DNA of 64,000 nt from NCBI GenBank assembly GCA_032718865.1, contig JALUTQ010000040.1, positions 1,485,651-1,549,650 on the forward strand, given 5' to 3'. The DNA is from Tilletia caries (lineage: Eukaryota > Basidiomycota > Exobasidiomycetes > Tilletiales > Tilletiaceae). The notes beneath the pieces were generated by a model that saw only the letters and a list, made by a program, of their open reading frames with translations, did not search any database and was not told the origin of the DNA. Below are positions 1 to 12,184 of this stretch, one piece after another. Made by a program: the position numbers and the translations under genes. Position 1 is the first letter of the stretch. The number at the start of each line of letters is the position of its first letter.

Positions 1-3000
1 TGTATGTCTCTCCAGGAGGCGCCAGTTCGTCTAGCAGCTATTCAAGCGATGAGCGGGCTCTACAGCAAGGGATCGATTCCTGCGCCCTTGCGCCACTTTA
101 CGGATAGGTTCAAGGGTCGGCTGATGGACATGGCGGTCGGTGAGACGGACGTCGGAGTGAGATGCGCCACATTCTCCGTCCTTGCCGCCATCGATCGACA
201 TGTCTCCACCGAAGGTGAGGACGACGACATTCTCGATGACTCGCAAAGAGATATCTTGGGCGTTCAGCTGTTCGACGTGGAAGTCAAGGTCCGCAAAGCC
301 TGCGCTCCGTTTGTGTCGACCATTCTGGAAGGACTCGTGGAGGCCGGCATGGCATCACTTCGCGAAGACCAGGACGAGTCCGAGGGCGTTGACGCCGAGG
401 AACGGCAGGAGAAGCTCGACTCGGAGGAGGCCAAATTGCGGTTCAAATCTCTCGGTGCACTTTTGGTCAACTACGGCAAGGTTCTAGACGAACACCTGAG
501 CACTGCCAACGAAAACTGGTCCGGTATGAGTGAGGACGATGCGGTGAACCAGGTCGTGCTCAGTGGCGATAATGCGCGTCAGGGTCGGATTGGTCTGGCC
601 ATAAAGTCGTTATGGGAGGTCAATGACGGAATCCACGACGTGCGGCCCTTGGTCGAGATTCTCAATCTGGACCACTCGTACGACGAAGACGCTGAAGCCG
701 GTGACAGCGCCGGTGCCGACCCTCTGCCGCCCGCTCCCGCCCATATCAAACTCACCACGCAAGAGGAGATGGTCCTGATCGAAGTACTTGTGACCCTTCT
801 CCGCAAGATTCGCGAAAATTCTGACGCCAACACCGAGCAAGGCGAGGAAGACCTGACAGAGATGACCCGTGTCATCATCGAGGCGCTCCCACGTCTCTTT
901 GCCAAGTACAAGACGGATGCGACCCGGATCACGGAAGTCCTTCTCGTTCCGCAGATCATCAAGCTGGACGAGTATCTCGAGCTGAGCGGCATGGCCGCCT
1001 TCGGAGCTTTGTGGGACGACATTTCCGATCAGTTCGTGCGCCATGTCGAGCCCGCCTTGCTCGAGAACGCTATGAACTCGATGCACAGCTTGAATGCAGC
1101 AAAGGGTTTCGGCGAGACGAATACCGCGAAGCTCAGCGGTTTGCAGGAACAGCTTCTGTCCTCCCTCCGGGGTGCGGCCCAGGATCTCGATGTGGAGCAA
1201 GACGCGCTCACAGAACGTCAAGTCCACGCATTCTCGGGTTGCATGCTCCGGCTCCGAGTCCTTGCCTCTGCTTTCGACAACGTGCTAGTGATGGAGTCGG
1301 ACGACGGCGGCAAGCTCTCTACTGGTTGGGAGCTTGCTCTGGCGCTGGCTTCTCGCGGACGGGTTGGGACCGATCGAGCCGGAGAGAGCGGAATGGTCCA
1401 GGACGCACTTTCGACGCTGTGCTGGTACTTGGTCTGGAAGGCACACCAGCTCAGGGCGGCCGTTGTCTCGGGGAACATGCAACAGTCTGCCCTGGAAGCT
1501 TACATTGAGAAGCGGCAGGTGGTCATCGGCTTGATGAGTGAGCTGGTTGGCGCACCTCCATCGGCAGGCATCGCAGTCGATGTTCAGCGGGTGGTGAGTA
1601 AGCTGGATCAATTACACACCCAGGTGCATTACTGACTTCATCCATTCGCATTCTGCAGGCTTTCGAACAACTTGTTCGTCTTCATATCTTATTTGTACCC
1701 AGGAACCCCACAGCTTCCGAAGACGAGGACATTGCGGCCAAGGCTCAGCTGGCAGCGACTATGGAGCTCGTGTGCTCTTCCGACTTGCAGAAGCGATGCA
1801 CCAAGTTTGTCGAAAACGAGATCTGGCGGTTCGGGTTCAGCTTGGGTCAGGAGATTCAGGCTCATGAAACCAAGCACACCGAGAAGGACGATCAAGCCAC
1901 CAATGGCGCCGGTGATGACAGCAGTATGCGTGATATCAACAGCAGCGACGTCGAGGATGACGAAGCGCCCAGGAAGAAGTCTGGGTCGGACCCTCAAAGC
2001 AAGAAAAAGTCGGGCGGGAACTTGCCACCGTTCCAACCGAGTCGGGCCTTGCTCAAGCGCGAGCTTGAGTTCGGTTCTGTCATCGCTGCCCTCGTCAGCG
2101 GGCTCCGTCTCGGAGTGTTCGACGTCAAACACGCTGGCATGTTGCTCAAGCACCACGGTCGACTCGGTGCCGTCTTTGACTCGTGCCTCAAGATCTTGGT
2201 CGACGTCCTCAGAGAGGCTGCGCTCAAGTTTGGATTCGCGAACGATGTTTGCACTATGGCGCTCCGGGCTCTGGAAGAGGTGAGAAACTGTTGTACGAGA
2301 CCGGTCGTTGTATTGGATTGCAGATGTTGACCCAGTCTATTTCACACAGTCTTTCGACTTTTACCTTGCGGATGGGAAGAAGGGAACTGACGCCAACTTC
2401 TTGGCCCTGTCTCGAGCCGTGTCCTCCATGCTCGTTCTTCGAGGTCCACACTTGACCATCCTACGAGCAGTATCATCCTCGGCCCTGATTCAGCTCCACG
2501 TTGACGGAATCAAGTACGCGGTGCAGAAGGCGAAGGAAGGGGCCGATGAGGATATTGAGATCACAACGAAGCGGGCGCCTGGCTTCTTCCGTGGCTTGCT
2601 CTATATGATGGCCAGCATGCAGGCCCGCGACGCTCTGAAGATGTGAGTCACGCAGCACAGCTTCTGATCCTATTCAATTTTCAGTGACTGACTGCTCTCT
2701 TTGCACTGCAGCAAAACCGAGATGGACAAAGCCATCCGTGAAGCAGATGTCGATACAGCTTTCAAGGTTTGGGATCCGCAACGGACGTATGAAAAACGCT
2801 TGGTCGGTATTATTGCCAAGAAGGAGGAGGCCAAAACGGCCGGTTCGGGCAAGGCTCCAGCAAGCGCCAGGAGAGCCGGCGCTGTCGAGGGCGACGAGGA
2901 CGTGCCGCCGAGCTCGGAGGCAGGTCTGGATGGAGCTCCCAACGGCGACCACGATGCTGATGCCAATGGCGATGAGGACGAGGACATGGAAGAGGCTGAA

Positions 3001-3410
3001 GCCAGTCAGGCTGTCAAAGCGTCAAGACCCCGCCCTCGACCTGCTGGTCGAGCTGCGAAACTATCTGCCGGTGATGCCGATCTAGAGGACGAGGACGGAG
3101 CAGGTCTTGGACCCGGACCCGGGAGCAGTCCATCGAACCGACGTGCGGCTTCGGCCTTCGGGAGCGGTGCTGGTCCGCTCAGTATCCTGGCCGATGAGGA
3201 CGCGCAGGACGGGAGTCGCAATGGTGGGGAGAGTGATGAAGATGGTGACGGATCCTCGGCGGAGACGCACAGCACGGTCTCACTTGGACAAGCACCTGGT
3301 CGGAAGCGAGTGATGGGGGTGAGTCGCGAGGAAGATCTCACATTTTACTTCTTCGAAGAGGATTTTAAGGCTGACCCTTCCCCCTTCTCTGCTTCTCTCA
3401 ACAGCTATGA
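1..3410 (+). CDS. SCC3: Cohesin subunit SCC3/STAG (stromalin), 5' end outside window
   Basis: Partial gene, open at the left edge. Cohesin SCC3/STAG is the HEAT-repeat subunit that binds the kleisin Scc1 and helps load the ring on chromatin. The first residues resemble the stromalin conserved domain (a line on regional imbalance, then FTDRFKGRLMDM and a block on changes seen by each HEAT repeat). Exons 1-1593, 1659-2279, 2350-2642, 2712-3318 and 3405-3410 keep phase and give about 1,038 residues of the C-terminal part. The tail after about residue 900 is acidic and low-complexity, with basic patches, as in fungal SCC3. The last exon is only two codons, one of them the stop. The next gene is convergent. 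The family call rests on recalled motifs, not a search. Confidence 0.82.
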
Positions 3411-4064
3411 ACAGCGACTGATACCTCACTTTACCGGGTCCATAATCCGATTGTATCTCCGGTGGCTCTCTTTTCACGTTCTATCTACACTGTGTACCCC
3501 TTCTCGCGAGATCCTGTTCTCTTCTTTGCCATCGCCTGCCTAAATGTGATCCGGTCTTGCAATCCTTCCAAGCTTTCACTGCGCGCTCGGGGCCTCAGAA
3601 GCACACCAAGGATGGACGATTCAAGTAAGGTCTTTTGATTTTTAGGTAAGTCTTGGTACTCGTAGATCATAAACAGGGCGTTTCAAGTGAAATAAAAGAA
3701 CAGAGTACAAAGAGTTGTGAATTGAGGAGATGCTAGGGTCAGCATCACCGTCTCAACACAGTGGCTCCATGACCACTCACCGTTGTGACTACGGTAAGGG
3801 TATGGAGAGCAGCTGGCTCTCTTGTGAACGGGTAGAAGACTTATGAGTTGGTTGATTGAGAGAAGAAGAAAAGATCAAAAGAGTGTGTACATAGTCTTCT
3901 AGTTTTGGGTGAACTGCCACTTCGATGTTCCCACGCATAGCTCCTCCACTTCCTTCCCACGGCCCACGGCTGCCCTAGATCACAACTCAAAGCTGCAGAG
4001 AGGAAGTGTCGTGTAAAATTGGGAAAGCGTGACCGGGCAGAGGAAAGGCGGCGCTAGGCCCCTT
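3411..4064. other. Intergenic, convergent 3' flanks
   Basis: 654 bases between the 3' ends of SCC3 (+) and the flavoprotein gene (-). It is relatively A/T-rich around 3640-3920, as expected for 3' untranslated DNA and polyadenylation. I see no convincing ORF, RNA gene or repeat. Confidence 0.5.
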
Positions 4065-5560
4065 TTACGTGTACCAGGACGGAGTGGGCCAGCCGTCTGC
4101 GCCAGGGCCGTGCAGCGCGAAGCGCCCGACCTCAGCGCGCTTGTGTGCAATGGGGTCGTGCAGGGTGTGGGTACGCAGGTCACGCCATGCCAAGTCGAAG
4201 CCGTACTTGCCCGAAACGGCGCGTGCGCCAGAGAGCTCGTAGATCTTCGACGTCAACTCGAGGCCGAAGTCGGTGATGTTGAGCTTGGCGGCGGCGATGT
4301 GGACGGCCCACAGTGCGCGCTGCTCGGCGGTCACGTTCTGACGGGGTTGGGTGTGCAGGATGGCCGAACCTTCCTTGACGACGGCCTCGATCTGGGCGGC
4401 GGAGGCCCAGATGCGGGCTTGGAGCGTTCCGTAGCCGTCCTGGATGTAGAACTCGTCTGTGCCGCGAGCGACGGGTGCGGGGGTGTAGGGCCAGCCACGG
4501 GTGGAGGACTTGGTGTATTCGAGACCGCGCTTGAGGGCGCCCTCAGCAATGCCGAGGTAGAAGGAGGTGAAGACGAGCTGCAGAATGAGGAAAAAGACGC
4601 GTCGTTAGTTGAGCTAGAGAACAAAAGAGTCATGTCCATGTCCGGGAACTCGTTCTCACCTGGATCGCGGGGAGGTTCACAGTGTTGTACGCGCCGAGAG
4701 GGTGGAACTGGTTCTTCTCGTCGTAGCCTGTGAGGTAAAAAGGGGGTCAGAATTGAGTCATGTCACGTGAGAGACGCGTCTCAGGGAAGAGAGGAAGAGA
4801 GGAACGTACCAAGCGCGTCTTCCCGAGGAACAACGACGTCCTTGATGGTGATACCGCCACTCTGAGTGCCGCGCATGCCGAGGGTGTCAACCCACTCGTC
4901 TCCGTAAACAATGCCGTCCTGCTTGCTGAGCACAGGCGCGAAGACGTGGCTGCCGTCGGGCAAGGCGCCCTCGAGAATAGTCACGTCGCTGATCTTGGAG
5001 CCCGTGCTGAATGTCTTCTTACCGTTGAAAACGAGCTTGGTAGGGTCGGTAGGGTGCTCGGTGACGTGCAAGTCGGAGTCGCGAGGGTTCACGGCCGCGC
5101 CAGAGAAGTAGCGGTTCTTGGTGAGCCACTCCTCATGACGCGTGCGCTGTTCATCAGTGCCGACGAGAGCGGCAGCCCAGAACCAGATGTAGTGGTATCC
5201 GAGCAACTGGGCCAGGGAACCGTCGCCGCGGGCAACAATACGGATGACAGTGTAGGCCTGCTCCCAGGTCTGACCACCACCTCCGGCCGACTTGGGACCA
5301 AGGAGAGTGACGAGGCCAGAATCCTTGAGGAGCTGAACCTGGCGGGTGGGGACAACGTTGCCGCGGTCACGGACTGCCTCGTCCTGGTGGAGGAGGTCGC
5401 CGACCTGCTCGGCGCGCTTGTAGAATTCCTCCGCAGTGGAAGGCTGAGAGTCGAAAGTGGGGTACTGGACGAGCTCTGGGTCGGGCTGGATGCGCGACGC
5501 GTTCTTGGACGTAGGGAACGAGGTCGCGCTAGGGGCGGGGGTGGAGACGCCGGGGGCCAT
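4065..5560 (-). CDS. Acyl-CoA dehydrogenase-fold flavoprotein (DszC/SfnB-like monooxygenase group)
   Basis: Exons on the minus strand are 5560-4810, 4727-4660 and 4577-4065, giving 443 residues in phase. The protein has the acyl-CoA dehydrogenase layout: an N-terminal helical domain, a middle beta domain (GKKTFSTGSKISD, then TLGMRGTQSGG) and a C-terminal helical bundle. The closest recalled relatives are the FMNH2-dependent DszC/SfnB-type monooxygenases used in sulfur scavenging and related oxidations, rather than mitochondrial beta-oxidation enzymes. An ATG at 5560 is chosen. The frame stays open upstream to about 5701, but that stretch is P/L-rich leader-like sequence and could also be a presequence. 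The substrate cannot be read from sequence. The gene is divergent from the dehydrogenase at 7083. Confidence 0.72.
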
Positions 5561-7082
5561 GATGGATGATTTGACTTGGGGAGGTTCTTGAGAACGGATG
5601 TGGGAGGGAGGCTGAGGGGGGAAGAAGTCAGGCAAGAGTCTTTGAGAAGAAAGCAGGCGAGACGAGGGAAGAAGCTTCAGCAGGGTTGGACAGAGCGGCA
5701 TGTACTTTATAGACGATGAAAAGGGACAAAGCTTCTGTCAGAGTTATTGTCGCCGTGGCAAATCCAGAGTCCTGGCTGAGAACATATTGTGCGACTCGCG
5801 TTAGCGAAGGGTCGCATTCGCCATATTGCACAAGCCACAGCCGCATGACCTTAGCGGCGCTCCATGCTGCTTAACCCCCTTCATTATTCCTGACTTAGGT
5901 TACCCCGTTGTTGCTGTTCACATGAGCTCGGAATCTCGGAACCTCTGCATCGCACGCTCGATCACTCCCTGGGGCAGGGTTTCGTCTGCACCTCGCATCC
6001 GGAAGATCCGAAGCAGTGCTCCCATTGCAGAACGATCGACCCCCGTGCCCAGCCTTTTGATACATCCGGGCGTTTTGCAGCTGAAGACGCTTCCAGGATC
6101 GATCGACCTTTGCCTCGAAGCTGAGGCGCCGCTGAGGGTTGAATAAAAAAATGGATGGACGGGTTCACCGTTAGTTAGCAGCGCCGGCGTTCAACAAGGT
6201 ACCCAAGCGCAAGGACAAGGTGAGGCAGGGTAACTCTGCCCATGCGTAAGACTCACAAGGCAACAAATACTGAAACGCGCAACGCGCAACGCGCAACGCG
6301 AAACGAGCTGGATGAGGAAGGTGGTCGTGGTGATGGCGTGCGAGTGGGCAAGGGGGCGCCGGCTTGTCGAGTGCTGGCTTACGTAAAGTCGCGCAAAATA
6401 GCGCAGAACGTCCTGAAAAGCACGCGATAACAAACAAATGGCGGTTCAGAAACGTCGACGCGAAGTCGTCAACACGTCCCGTTCTTCTGCCTTTACACCA
6501 TGATCACGCGCGGAAAGGAAAACGCGTCCCGTACTCAAGAACTTTGCATGCTGGCTGCTGCTGAGAAGCGCGAGCGGCAGGGGCCGGGCCCCGGGGGCTG
6601 CACTGGAGCTGTGAGCTGATGGCGGAATTCGTGGCAGGCTCGATCGATCGTCAGTTCTTCGGACGCCCGCCTCGTCCCTCCGCCTCCATCAGGATTCAGG
6701 ACACCGAGTGTGGTCCACCAAAGGCCTGGTCAGAGGCTCAGAGCTCCGTTACACCCGCAAATTGGATGGACTTAGGCTGGGACTGTCTGACGTTTTCTTA
6801 GTCCCACCTCCAAGTGGGCACCCTTCGATCATCCGCTGAAGGCTTCCTCTCTTCGTCTGCTAAAACAGGGCAGGTCTTTCAATTTTCATCCATCTCCCTC
6901 TTCCTCTTCCTCTCTTCTATCATCATTTCATTCCCAGATTCGCGAAGGACCACGAACACCTGTACCACTCGGCCCCTGTACACCCTTCGCGCCCAAGATC
7001 TCGACTTTCTCAGCATCTGTTGTGCACCGCATTTCGACCGCGAGACGTTTTTGTTCCCCGAGCAGCACCATCACGCGACACT
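5561..7082. other. Divergent intergenic region
   Basis: 1.5 kb between two divergently transcribed oxidoreductase genes, so it should hold both promoters. It contains a 7-bp tandem repeat (6274-6305) and a pyrimidine-rich tract (about 6885-6950), typical of fungal 5' leaders, ahead of the start at 7083. No supported gene seen. Confidence 0.5.
6274..6305. repeat. Short tandem repeat, unit AACGCGC
   Basis: Four head-to-tail copies of a 7-base unit AACGCGC, the last one degenerate. No TATA or known operator match is claimed. Position in a divergent promoter makes a regulatory role possible but unproven. Confidence 0.7.
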
Positions 7083-8796
7083 ATGGTCGATGTTACTCCG
7101 AACCCAGCGCCTCACCACGGGCTTCTCAGCCACTTATCCGTAGGCAGCGGTAGCAGTGCTGGTATCTCTCAGTCATCCGGTACCACAGCGGACCCCTCCT
7201 CGCCCTTCTCAGCTCTCACTGACGACGACGAGGAACGACGAGCTCAAATGCTCGCGCTTCTCTGTCCCTCCTTGCACGAGGTCGTTCTCGGCGCGGGCTG
7301 GGATTTCGAACGCAATGGCGCTCCATCAACGGGCACTGCCTCCCCCAACACCGAGGGAATCACCTCTCCTCTCGACCAGCGCTCCGGATCACCTACAGCA
7401 CCACCGGAAGTGAGCAGCACAGTGGGCGCCAAGGACCTTGTCGATGCGCTGCTCATTCGGTCCTGCAAACAAGGGTGGGAACGCTCCTTCGAGCTGCATC
7501 ACGACTGGGAACGACCCACCCCCAAACCAGACTCCAATGAAGTCCTCATCCGCAATGTTGCCGTCGGCCTTAATCCCGTCGACTATAAGTCAGTCCTCTA
7601 CAACTTTGGCATCGCCGACACGCCCTGGGTGCTCGGGCGCGACGTGGCCGGCGTTGTCCATGCCGTGTCAGAGTCCTCCAACACGGGCTTCAAAGTGGGC
7701 GATCGGGTGTGGACGTGTGCAGACTCGCGCGATTCGCGCGCGGGTGCTTATCAGCGCTTCTCCATCGCCAAAGCTCACACTCTCGGACGGATCCCACCCA
7801 ATGTGACAGACGAAGGAGCAGCGACAGTGGGCACTGGGCTTGTCACTGCTGCCGTCATTGTGTATTGGTTCTTCCGGCTACAAAGGGCAGAGGAGCTCGG
7901 CGTGGACCGAGTGCCTCGAACCGTTCCCGAAGTGGAAGGACTGGTACAACAGCGCGATCGGAGATGGATTCTGTGAGTGATCCGTACCGTTCTTTTGGCG
8001 AAGAGGGCTCTCGGTACTCACACGGAAACGTGTGTCCTACGTTGCCCAGAATCTACGGTGGAGGTGCGATCACAGGTATTTACGCCCTTCAGCTCGCGCG
8101 TCTCTCCGGCCTCCGACCCATCGTCATTGCGTCGGCCCAAAATTTCAGCTACCTCACCTCCATTGGGGCCGAATTCTGCGTCGACCGCTTCCTTCCAGAA
8201 GAGGAGCTCCTCGACACAGTCCGAGCCAAGACGGAAGGTCAGCTGGCGTTCGCAATCGATTGCGTAGGCAGCAAGACAGCCGTAGTCTGTGAGCGGGCAT
8301 TGAAAGAGGCGAACGGAGACTGGAGTGGGGTAGGGCAACTTTGTTGCTTGGCGGGTGATCCTAAGGTCAAACCTGGCGAAGAGCCGGCTGCCGACCTACA
8401 GCAGCGGCTGGTACGCGACGTCAAGATCCACAAGATCAGCTTCTCCACGACAGTACGTTCTGTCCCATCACCTGGCTCAACCCTGCATAGCACGCAAGCC
8501 TCATGATTGACTGACTGACTCTCTTGCTTGCCACGTCTCAGTTCTACGGCGACGAGCGCTTCTCCCGTTCTCTCCTGGCCGACCTGGACACCCTCTTCGC
8601 AAGTGGCTCCCTCAAGCCTGCCGCCGCCCAAGTCTTGCCCGACGGCCTGGCGAGTGTCCGACGGGGTCTCGAGTCACTACGGGACGGAACAGCTCCACGC
8701 GCCAAGAAGCTCGTCGTTCGCATTGCCGATACGCCCGATGCAGACTTGACCAACTTGGGTGTGAGGGCGGAGCTGAGCTGGAATGGTGTTCCCTAG
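7083..8796 (+). CDS. Medium-chain dehydrogenase/reductase (quinone oxidoreductase/enoyl reductase-like)
   Basis: Exons 7083-7972, 8050-8452 and 8542-8796 join in phase to 515 residues. After a variable N-terminus of about 120 residues rich in Ser/Pro, the GroES-like domain carries VGLNPVDYKSV and VLGRDVAGVV. The Rossmann domain has GGGAITGIYALQLA, a GGGxxTG-type NADPH loop. The first intron lies directly before that loop, and the linker ahead of it is longer than usual. No catalytic zinc cysteine set is obvious, so a zinc-free reductase (quinone, enoyl or trans-acting ER-like) is likelier than an alcohol dehydrogenase. The long N-terminal extension is odd for the family; a later start is possible. 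Confidence 0.78.
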
Positions 8797-8939
8797 GGGA
8801 CTACGCCATGACCAAAACGCCTCTGTCGCGACTCGCGAGAGCACATAGCTAGAACATCTTTTACGACACTACGATCTGTATTTCTCCGTTTTCGCACGTC
8901 TTCTGACATCTGACATCTGAACCAAAAACGAACTCTCGT

Positions 8940-9975
8940 TTACTGCTCTGCGCGCCATTCCTTGAGCTCCTCAGAATCCCAGGACACAAAAGCACCCTCT
9001 GCACCTGCACCTGATCCCTGCGCCGTCCGGGGCTCCTCGCGCGTACCGCGCAAAGCGAGAGTGCAGAGGACATGGGCGGGCTGGTGAGGCGGAAGAAGAG
9101 TTTTGTCCGCGTACGAATCGAGGAATCGCTTCCGGGCTGACTCGTCCATGTGCGCGACGCCGTCGGAGCGGATAAGAGATTGCATCTGAAGAACAAACGG
9201 TCGTCGAGGCGTGTACGGGCCAGAAAGTTGTAAGATATTTCCTGTACTTTGGCCAGTCCCTTGCAAGATCCAGTTCTTGGGAAGCGAAGGCTTGAACTCA
9301 CATCGGTATCCACGACTCCTGGCCGAACGCTCCAGACTGCGACGTTCTTCTCCTCAACAGCCAGCATCTTGCCGAGCGAGACAGCGCCTGCTTTGCTGAT
9401 GCAATACGCCCCCCAACCAGCAACGGCGGCGGTAGCTGCACCGGAGGAGACCAGCACTACTCTCCCGAGTCCATTGGGAGATTCGCGGAGGAGAGGCAGA
9501 GCAGTCTGAATGGACGTGTGGAGCGAGACAAGGTTGACGTTGATGACGTTTGCAAAGGTCTCATGAGCCTGTGTGCGGCACGATCAGGGGTCAGAAAATT
9601 ACGGGCAAATTCTAACTGTGATCAGGGACGAGAACTCACCACTTCACCCAGCTTGCCCATCCCGAGTACGCCTGCATTCAAAATCAGAGCGTCGAGACGC
9701 CCGAACCGTTCCTGTGCGCGCTGCACAGCTCGTGCACTCACTTCCGGGGCCGTCACATCGCCCTGAAGAACCTCGACACGATCGGCATACTGAGAAGCGA
9801 GTTCCTGGAGCTCCGAAGTGATAGACCGTGAGACTGTGACGATGCTCGGTGGCGATTCCGTTGAAGGGTACTTGAGGGAGGCGGGCAGCTCAAGAAGGAG
9901 GCGGAGGGTGGCGAGACCGATGCCCTTCGATGCGCCTGTGAGCAAAATGCAAGGACCAGATGTGGTTGAGGACAT
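8940..9975 (-). CDS. Short-chain dehydrogenase/reductase (sepiapterin/benzil reductase-like)
   Basis: Minus-strand exons 9975-9640, 9568-9302 and 9187-8940 (last boundary by the AG at 9187-9188), each a whole number of codons or closing in phase. The classical SDR signatures are present: TGASKGIG near residue 14 for the cofactor, LNAGVLG, a catalytic serine in VLVSSGAA, and YCISKAG (YxxxK). Short-chain dehydrogenases use NAD(P)H to reduce carbonyls; the overall layout recalls the sepiapterin/benzil reductase branch. The substrate is unknown. Its 3' end lies 143 bases from the stop of the medium-chain dehydrogenase, so these two are convergent neighbours. The start is the ATG at 9975; an upstream in-frame extension to 10266 is unlikely to be coding. 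Confidence 0.8.
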
Positions 9976-11636
9976 GATGAATATGTAAGTGTGAGCAAAA
10001 TGTGTCAATAGTGTGCGTCTGTGGGCGTGGAAGCGTGCAAGGTTGAGCGCCAAAAGGGTGACGTGGTCTTTTTCGGCCTTTACACTAGTCAGTCCACGTG
10101 ACAGCGATTCGCGCCTCATTAATATTGACTTCCTTCGCAGGCATCCGCGAAGATGATTGATGGCGGACTCGCTCACACCGCTGCCTTCGCCAGGAACGCT
10201 GCTTCGAGATGCCCGCCGTTCGCCGCGCTGTTGGCTGGCCGCAACTGACCTTTCCGCTTTCAGCATCTTCCTCAGCCACGACAGTCGACACGTGCAATGC
10301 CTCCGGTCTTCTTGTACGCTCGGTGGAGGTCGCGGAAGCGGAACGAGGGACCCAATTCACGCAACGTGCACATCATGAGTATGTGCATACTTGCCTCACT
10401 GGGACGGGGGGAGATGCTGCCAAAGCAACGAGCATGAGGCATGAGAGTTGGGCGCTCGTTGTGGAAACAAGAGCGGGAGTCTTGACAAATTGCACAGTGT
10501 TTCAACTCTCCTCAGCAGGTGCCCAGCACGAACAACCGCCTCTTCCCCAGCTTCTCTGGCACACATGATTTGCGCCCAACTTTCTTGGGAGTGTACTACT
10601 TACGTGTATTTGGATTTCAGATTTCAGGTTGCCAGCGGGGTCTACCGCCATCCAGCAGACGACGGCGAGGTCGACGTGCGTGTCGAGCTAAACTCAGCCT
10701 CAAGCCTCAAGCGACTGGTTCCAAGTTCACCGCGCGTACGTTCACCCTTCCGTCTCTCCGCCCCCGCTGCTCTCGCAGGCTCACCCGCTCACAGCCAAGG
10801 GTCTTTGTCGGCGCTCCGAATTAGTGCGCGAGCCGCAAAGTGGGGAAGATAAACGAGCAATTTGTGAGCTAGCGCCCCTGGATTAGATAACTGCCCAGAG
10901 ATTTCCAGGACGTCGGTTCTGGGAGTTTTTCGACATCTCACCGCCGACCAGCTCGTTGGCATGCTCCGACCTTGCCGTGGCCCACGGACACACTGAACAC
11001 AAATGGTAGCAAGAACAGGACGAGTATCCCAACATAAGGATGAGCGATGAGCGGCGCGGGGAAGTGAGGAGGAAGGGTAGGGCGTAGGGCGCCAACGGGG
11101 AGACCCTGGCCAACTCCCAATAAGACCGGAAGTCGGCACCGTTCACATGATTTGCCTCAATTCGAGCCTCAAAACACCTCCCCGAGACAAGAACTTGCCT
11201 GTCAGACAGTTCGATGCCCTCGGCTGTTCGGTATTGTCCTGCTCCTTTGGTTTTCAGTTGCATATTGTGTGGGTGCGGACACAGCTCACTTCCCCCACTT
11301 CACGATCCACAGCTTCACGCACGACCACTTTTGAGCAAGGTTCAAGGCCTGCAAGACCCAGCGAAGACCTTCCAGCTACCCGAGTGCTCAGATCTGCGTC
11401 GTCCCGACTTTGGACTCTTGTTCGAACTTTCGGGGTGATCTGGTCAAGAGGCCGATGGTAGCTATGCCCTGGCGCGAATGTCTATATAAACGGCCTTGAC
11501 TGATCATCTTCCCACCCTGTTGATCTCCTCAGCTCATCTTTCTGTTGCGCCACTCCCCCTCCCCCTCCTCTTCCTCTTTTCTCTACTTTCTTTCTGTCCT
11601 CGCCCCCCTTGCCCTCCCCCTCCAACCTCCTCCACA
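9976..11636. other. Divergent intergenic region
   Basis: 1.66 kb between the short-chain dehydrogenase (-) and the ribonuclease (+). It holds their promoters. A TATA box lies at its right end (11483) and a CT-rich leader spans about 11515-11636. The short ORFs inside show no coding character I trust. Confidence 0.45.
11483..11490 (+). promoter_or_regulatory. TATA box of the ribonuclease gene
   Basis: TATATAAA about 150 bases upstream of the ATG at 11637, followed by a long CT-rich leader. Strong TATA boxes are typical of highly or conditionally expressed secreted-protein genes. Confidence 0.6.
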
Positions 11637-12184
11637 ATGCAATTCTTCACTCTCGCCCTCCTCGTCCTCCCCGCCGCCATCCTGGCCTCTCCCCTCACCC
11701 TCGAGAAGCGCGAGCCCGCGGTCTCCTGCGGCGGAAAGTACTACACGTCTGGCCAGGTTGCCCGCGCCGTCAGCTACAGCAACTCCAACGCTGCTCCCTC
11801 CACCACCTACCCCCACACCTACAACAGTGAGTATTTTCATTTTCCTATTTCATATGCGGGAGAATGCCAGTCCTGAGTTGAGTTCGATCTTTCTTCTTCA
11901 GACTACGAGGGCTTCGACTTCAGCGGCTACTGCAGCGACACTCGCTTCTCCGAGTACCCGCTCACCACCAACGGTTACACTGGCGGCTCCCCTGGACCTG
12001 ACCGGGTCATCGTCGGCCAGTCCTCCAAGCGCTTCTGCGGTTGTGAGTGGTTCAGATTGCGGCTACCGCGACAACCGTATTCTCGGTACTGTTGACTAAC
12101 GCAGTGAGCACTTTTTCTTTGTCGACAGCCATCACCCACACCGATGCCAGCGGCAGCAGCTTCGTCGGCTGCTCCTGTGAGTAA
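11637..12184 (+). CDS. Secreted guanyl-specific ribonuclease, RNase T1/N1 family
   Basis: Exons 11637-11826, 11902-12042 and 12129-12184 give 128 residues. Residues 1-18 are a hydrophobic signal peptide, followed by a KR dibasic site (LEKREP) fitting Kex2-type processing. The mature part matches RNase T1 block by block: YPHTYNNYEGFDFSG, then SEYPL, YTGGSPGPDRVIV and ITHTDASG. The four catalytic residues of the family are visible: His in YPH, Glu in SEYP, Arg in DRV and His in ITHT. Cysteines at CGG and GCSC could form the family disulfide. The enzyme cleaves single-stranded RNA after guanosine, outside the cell. Size is normal for the family. Introns at YNN|YEG and before ITHT keep phase. Confidence 0.92.

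Noticed and set aside
10085..11263. Short ORFs in the 10-11 kb gap
   Set aside because: No splice-consistent extension, signal peptide or domain; composition does not resemble neighbouring genes.
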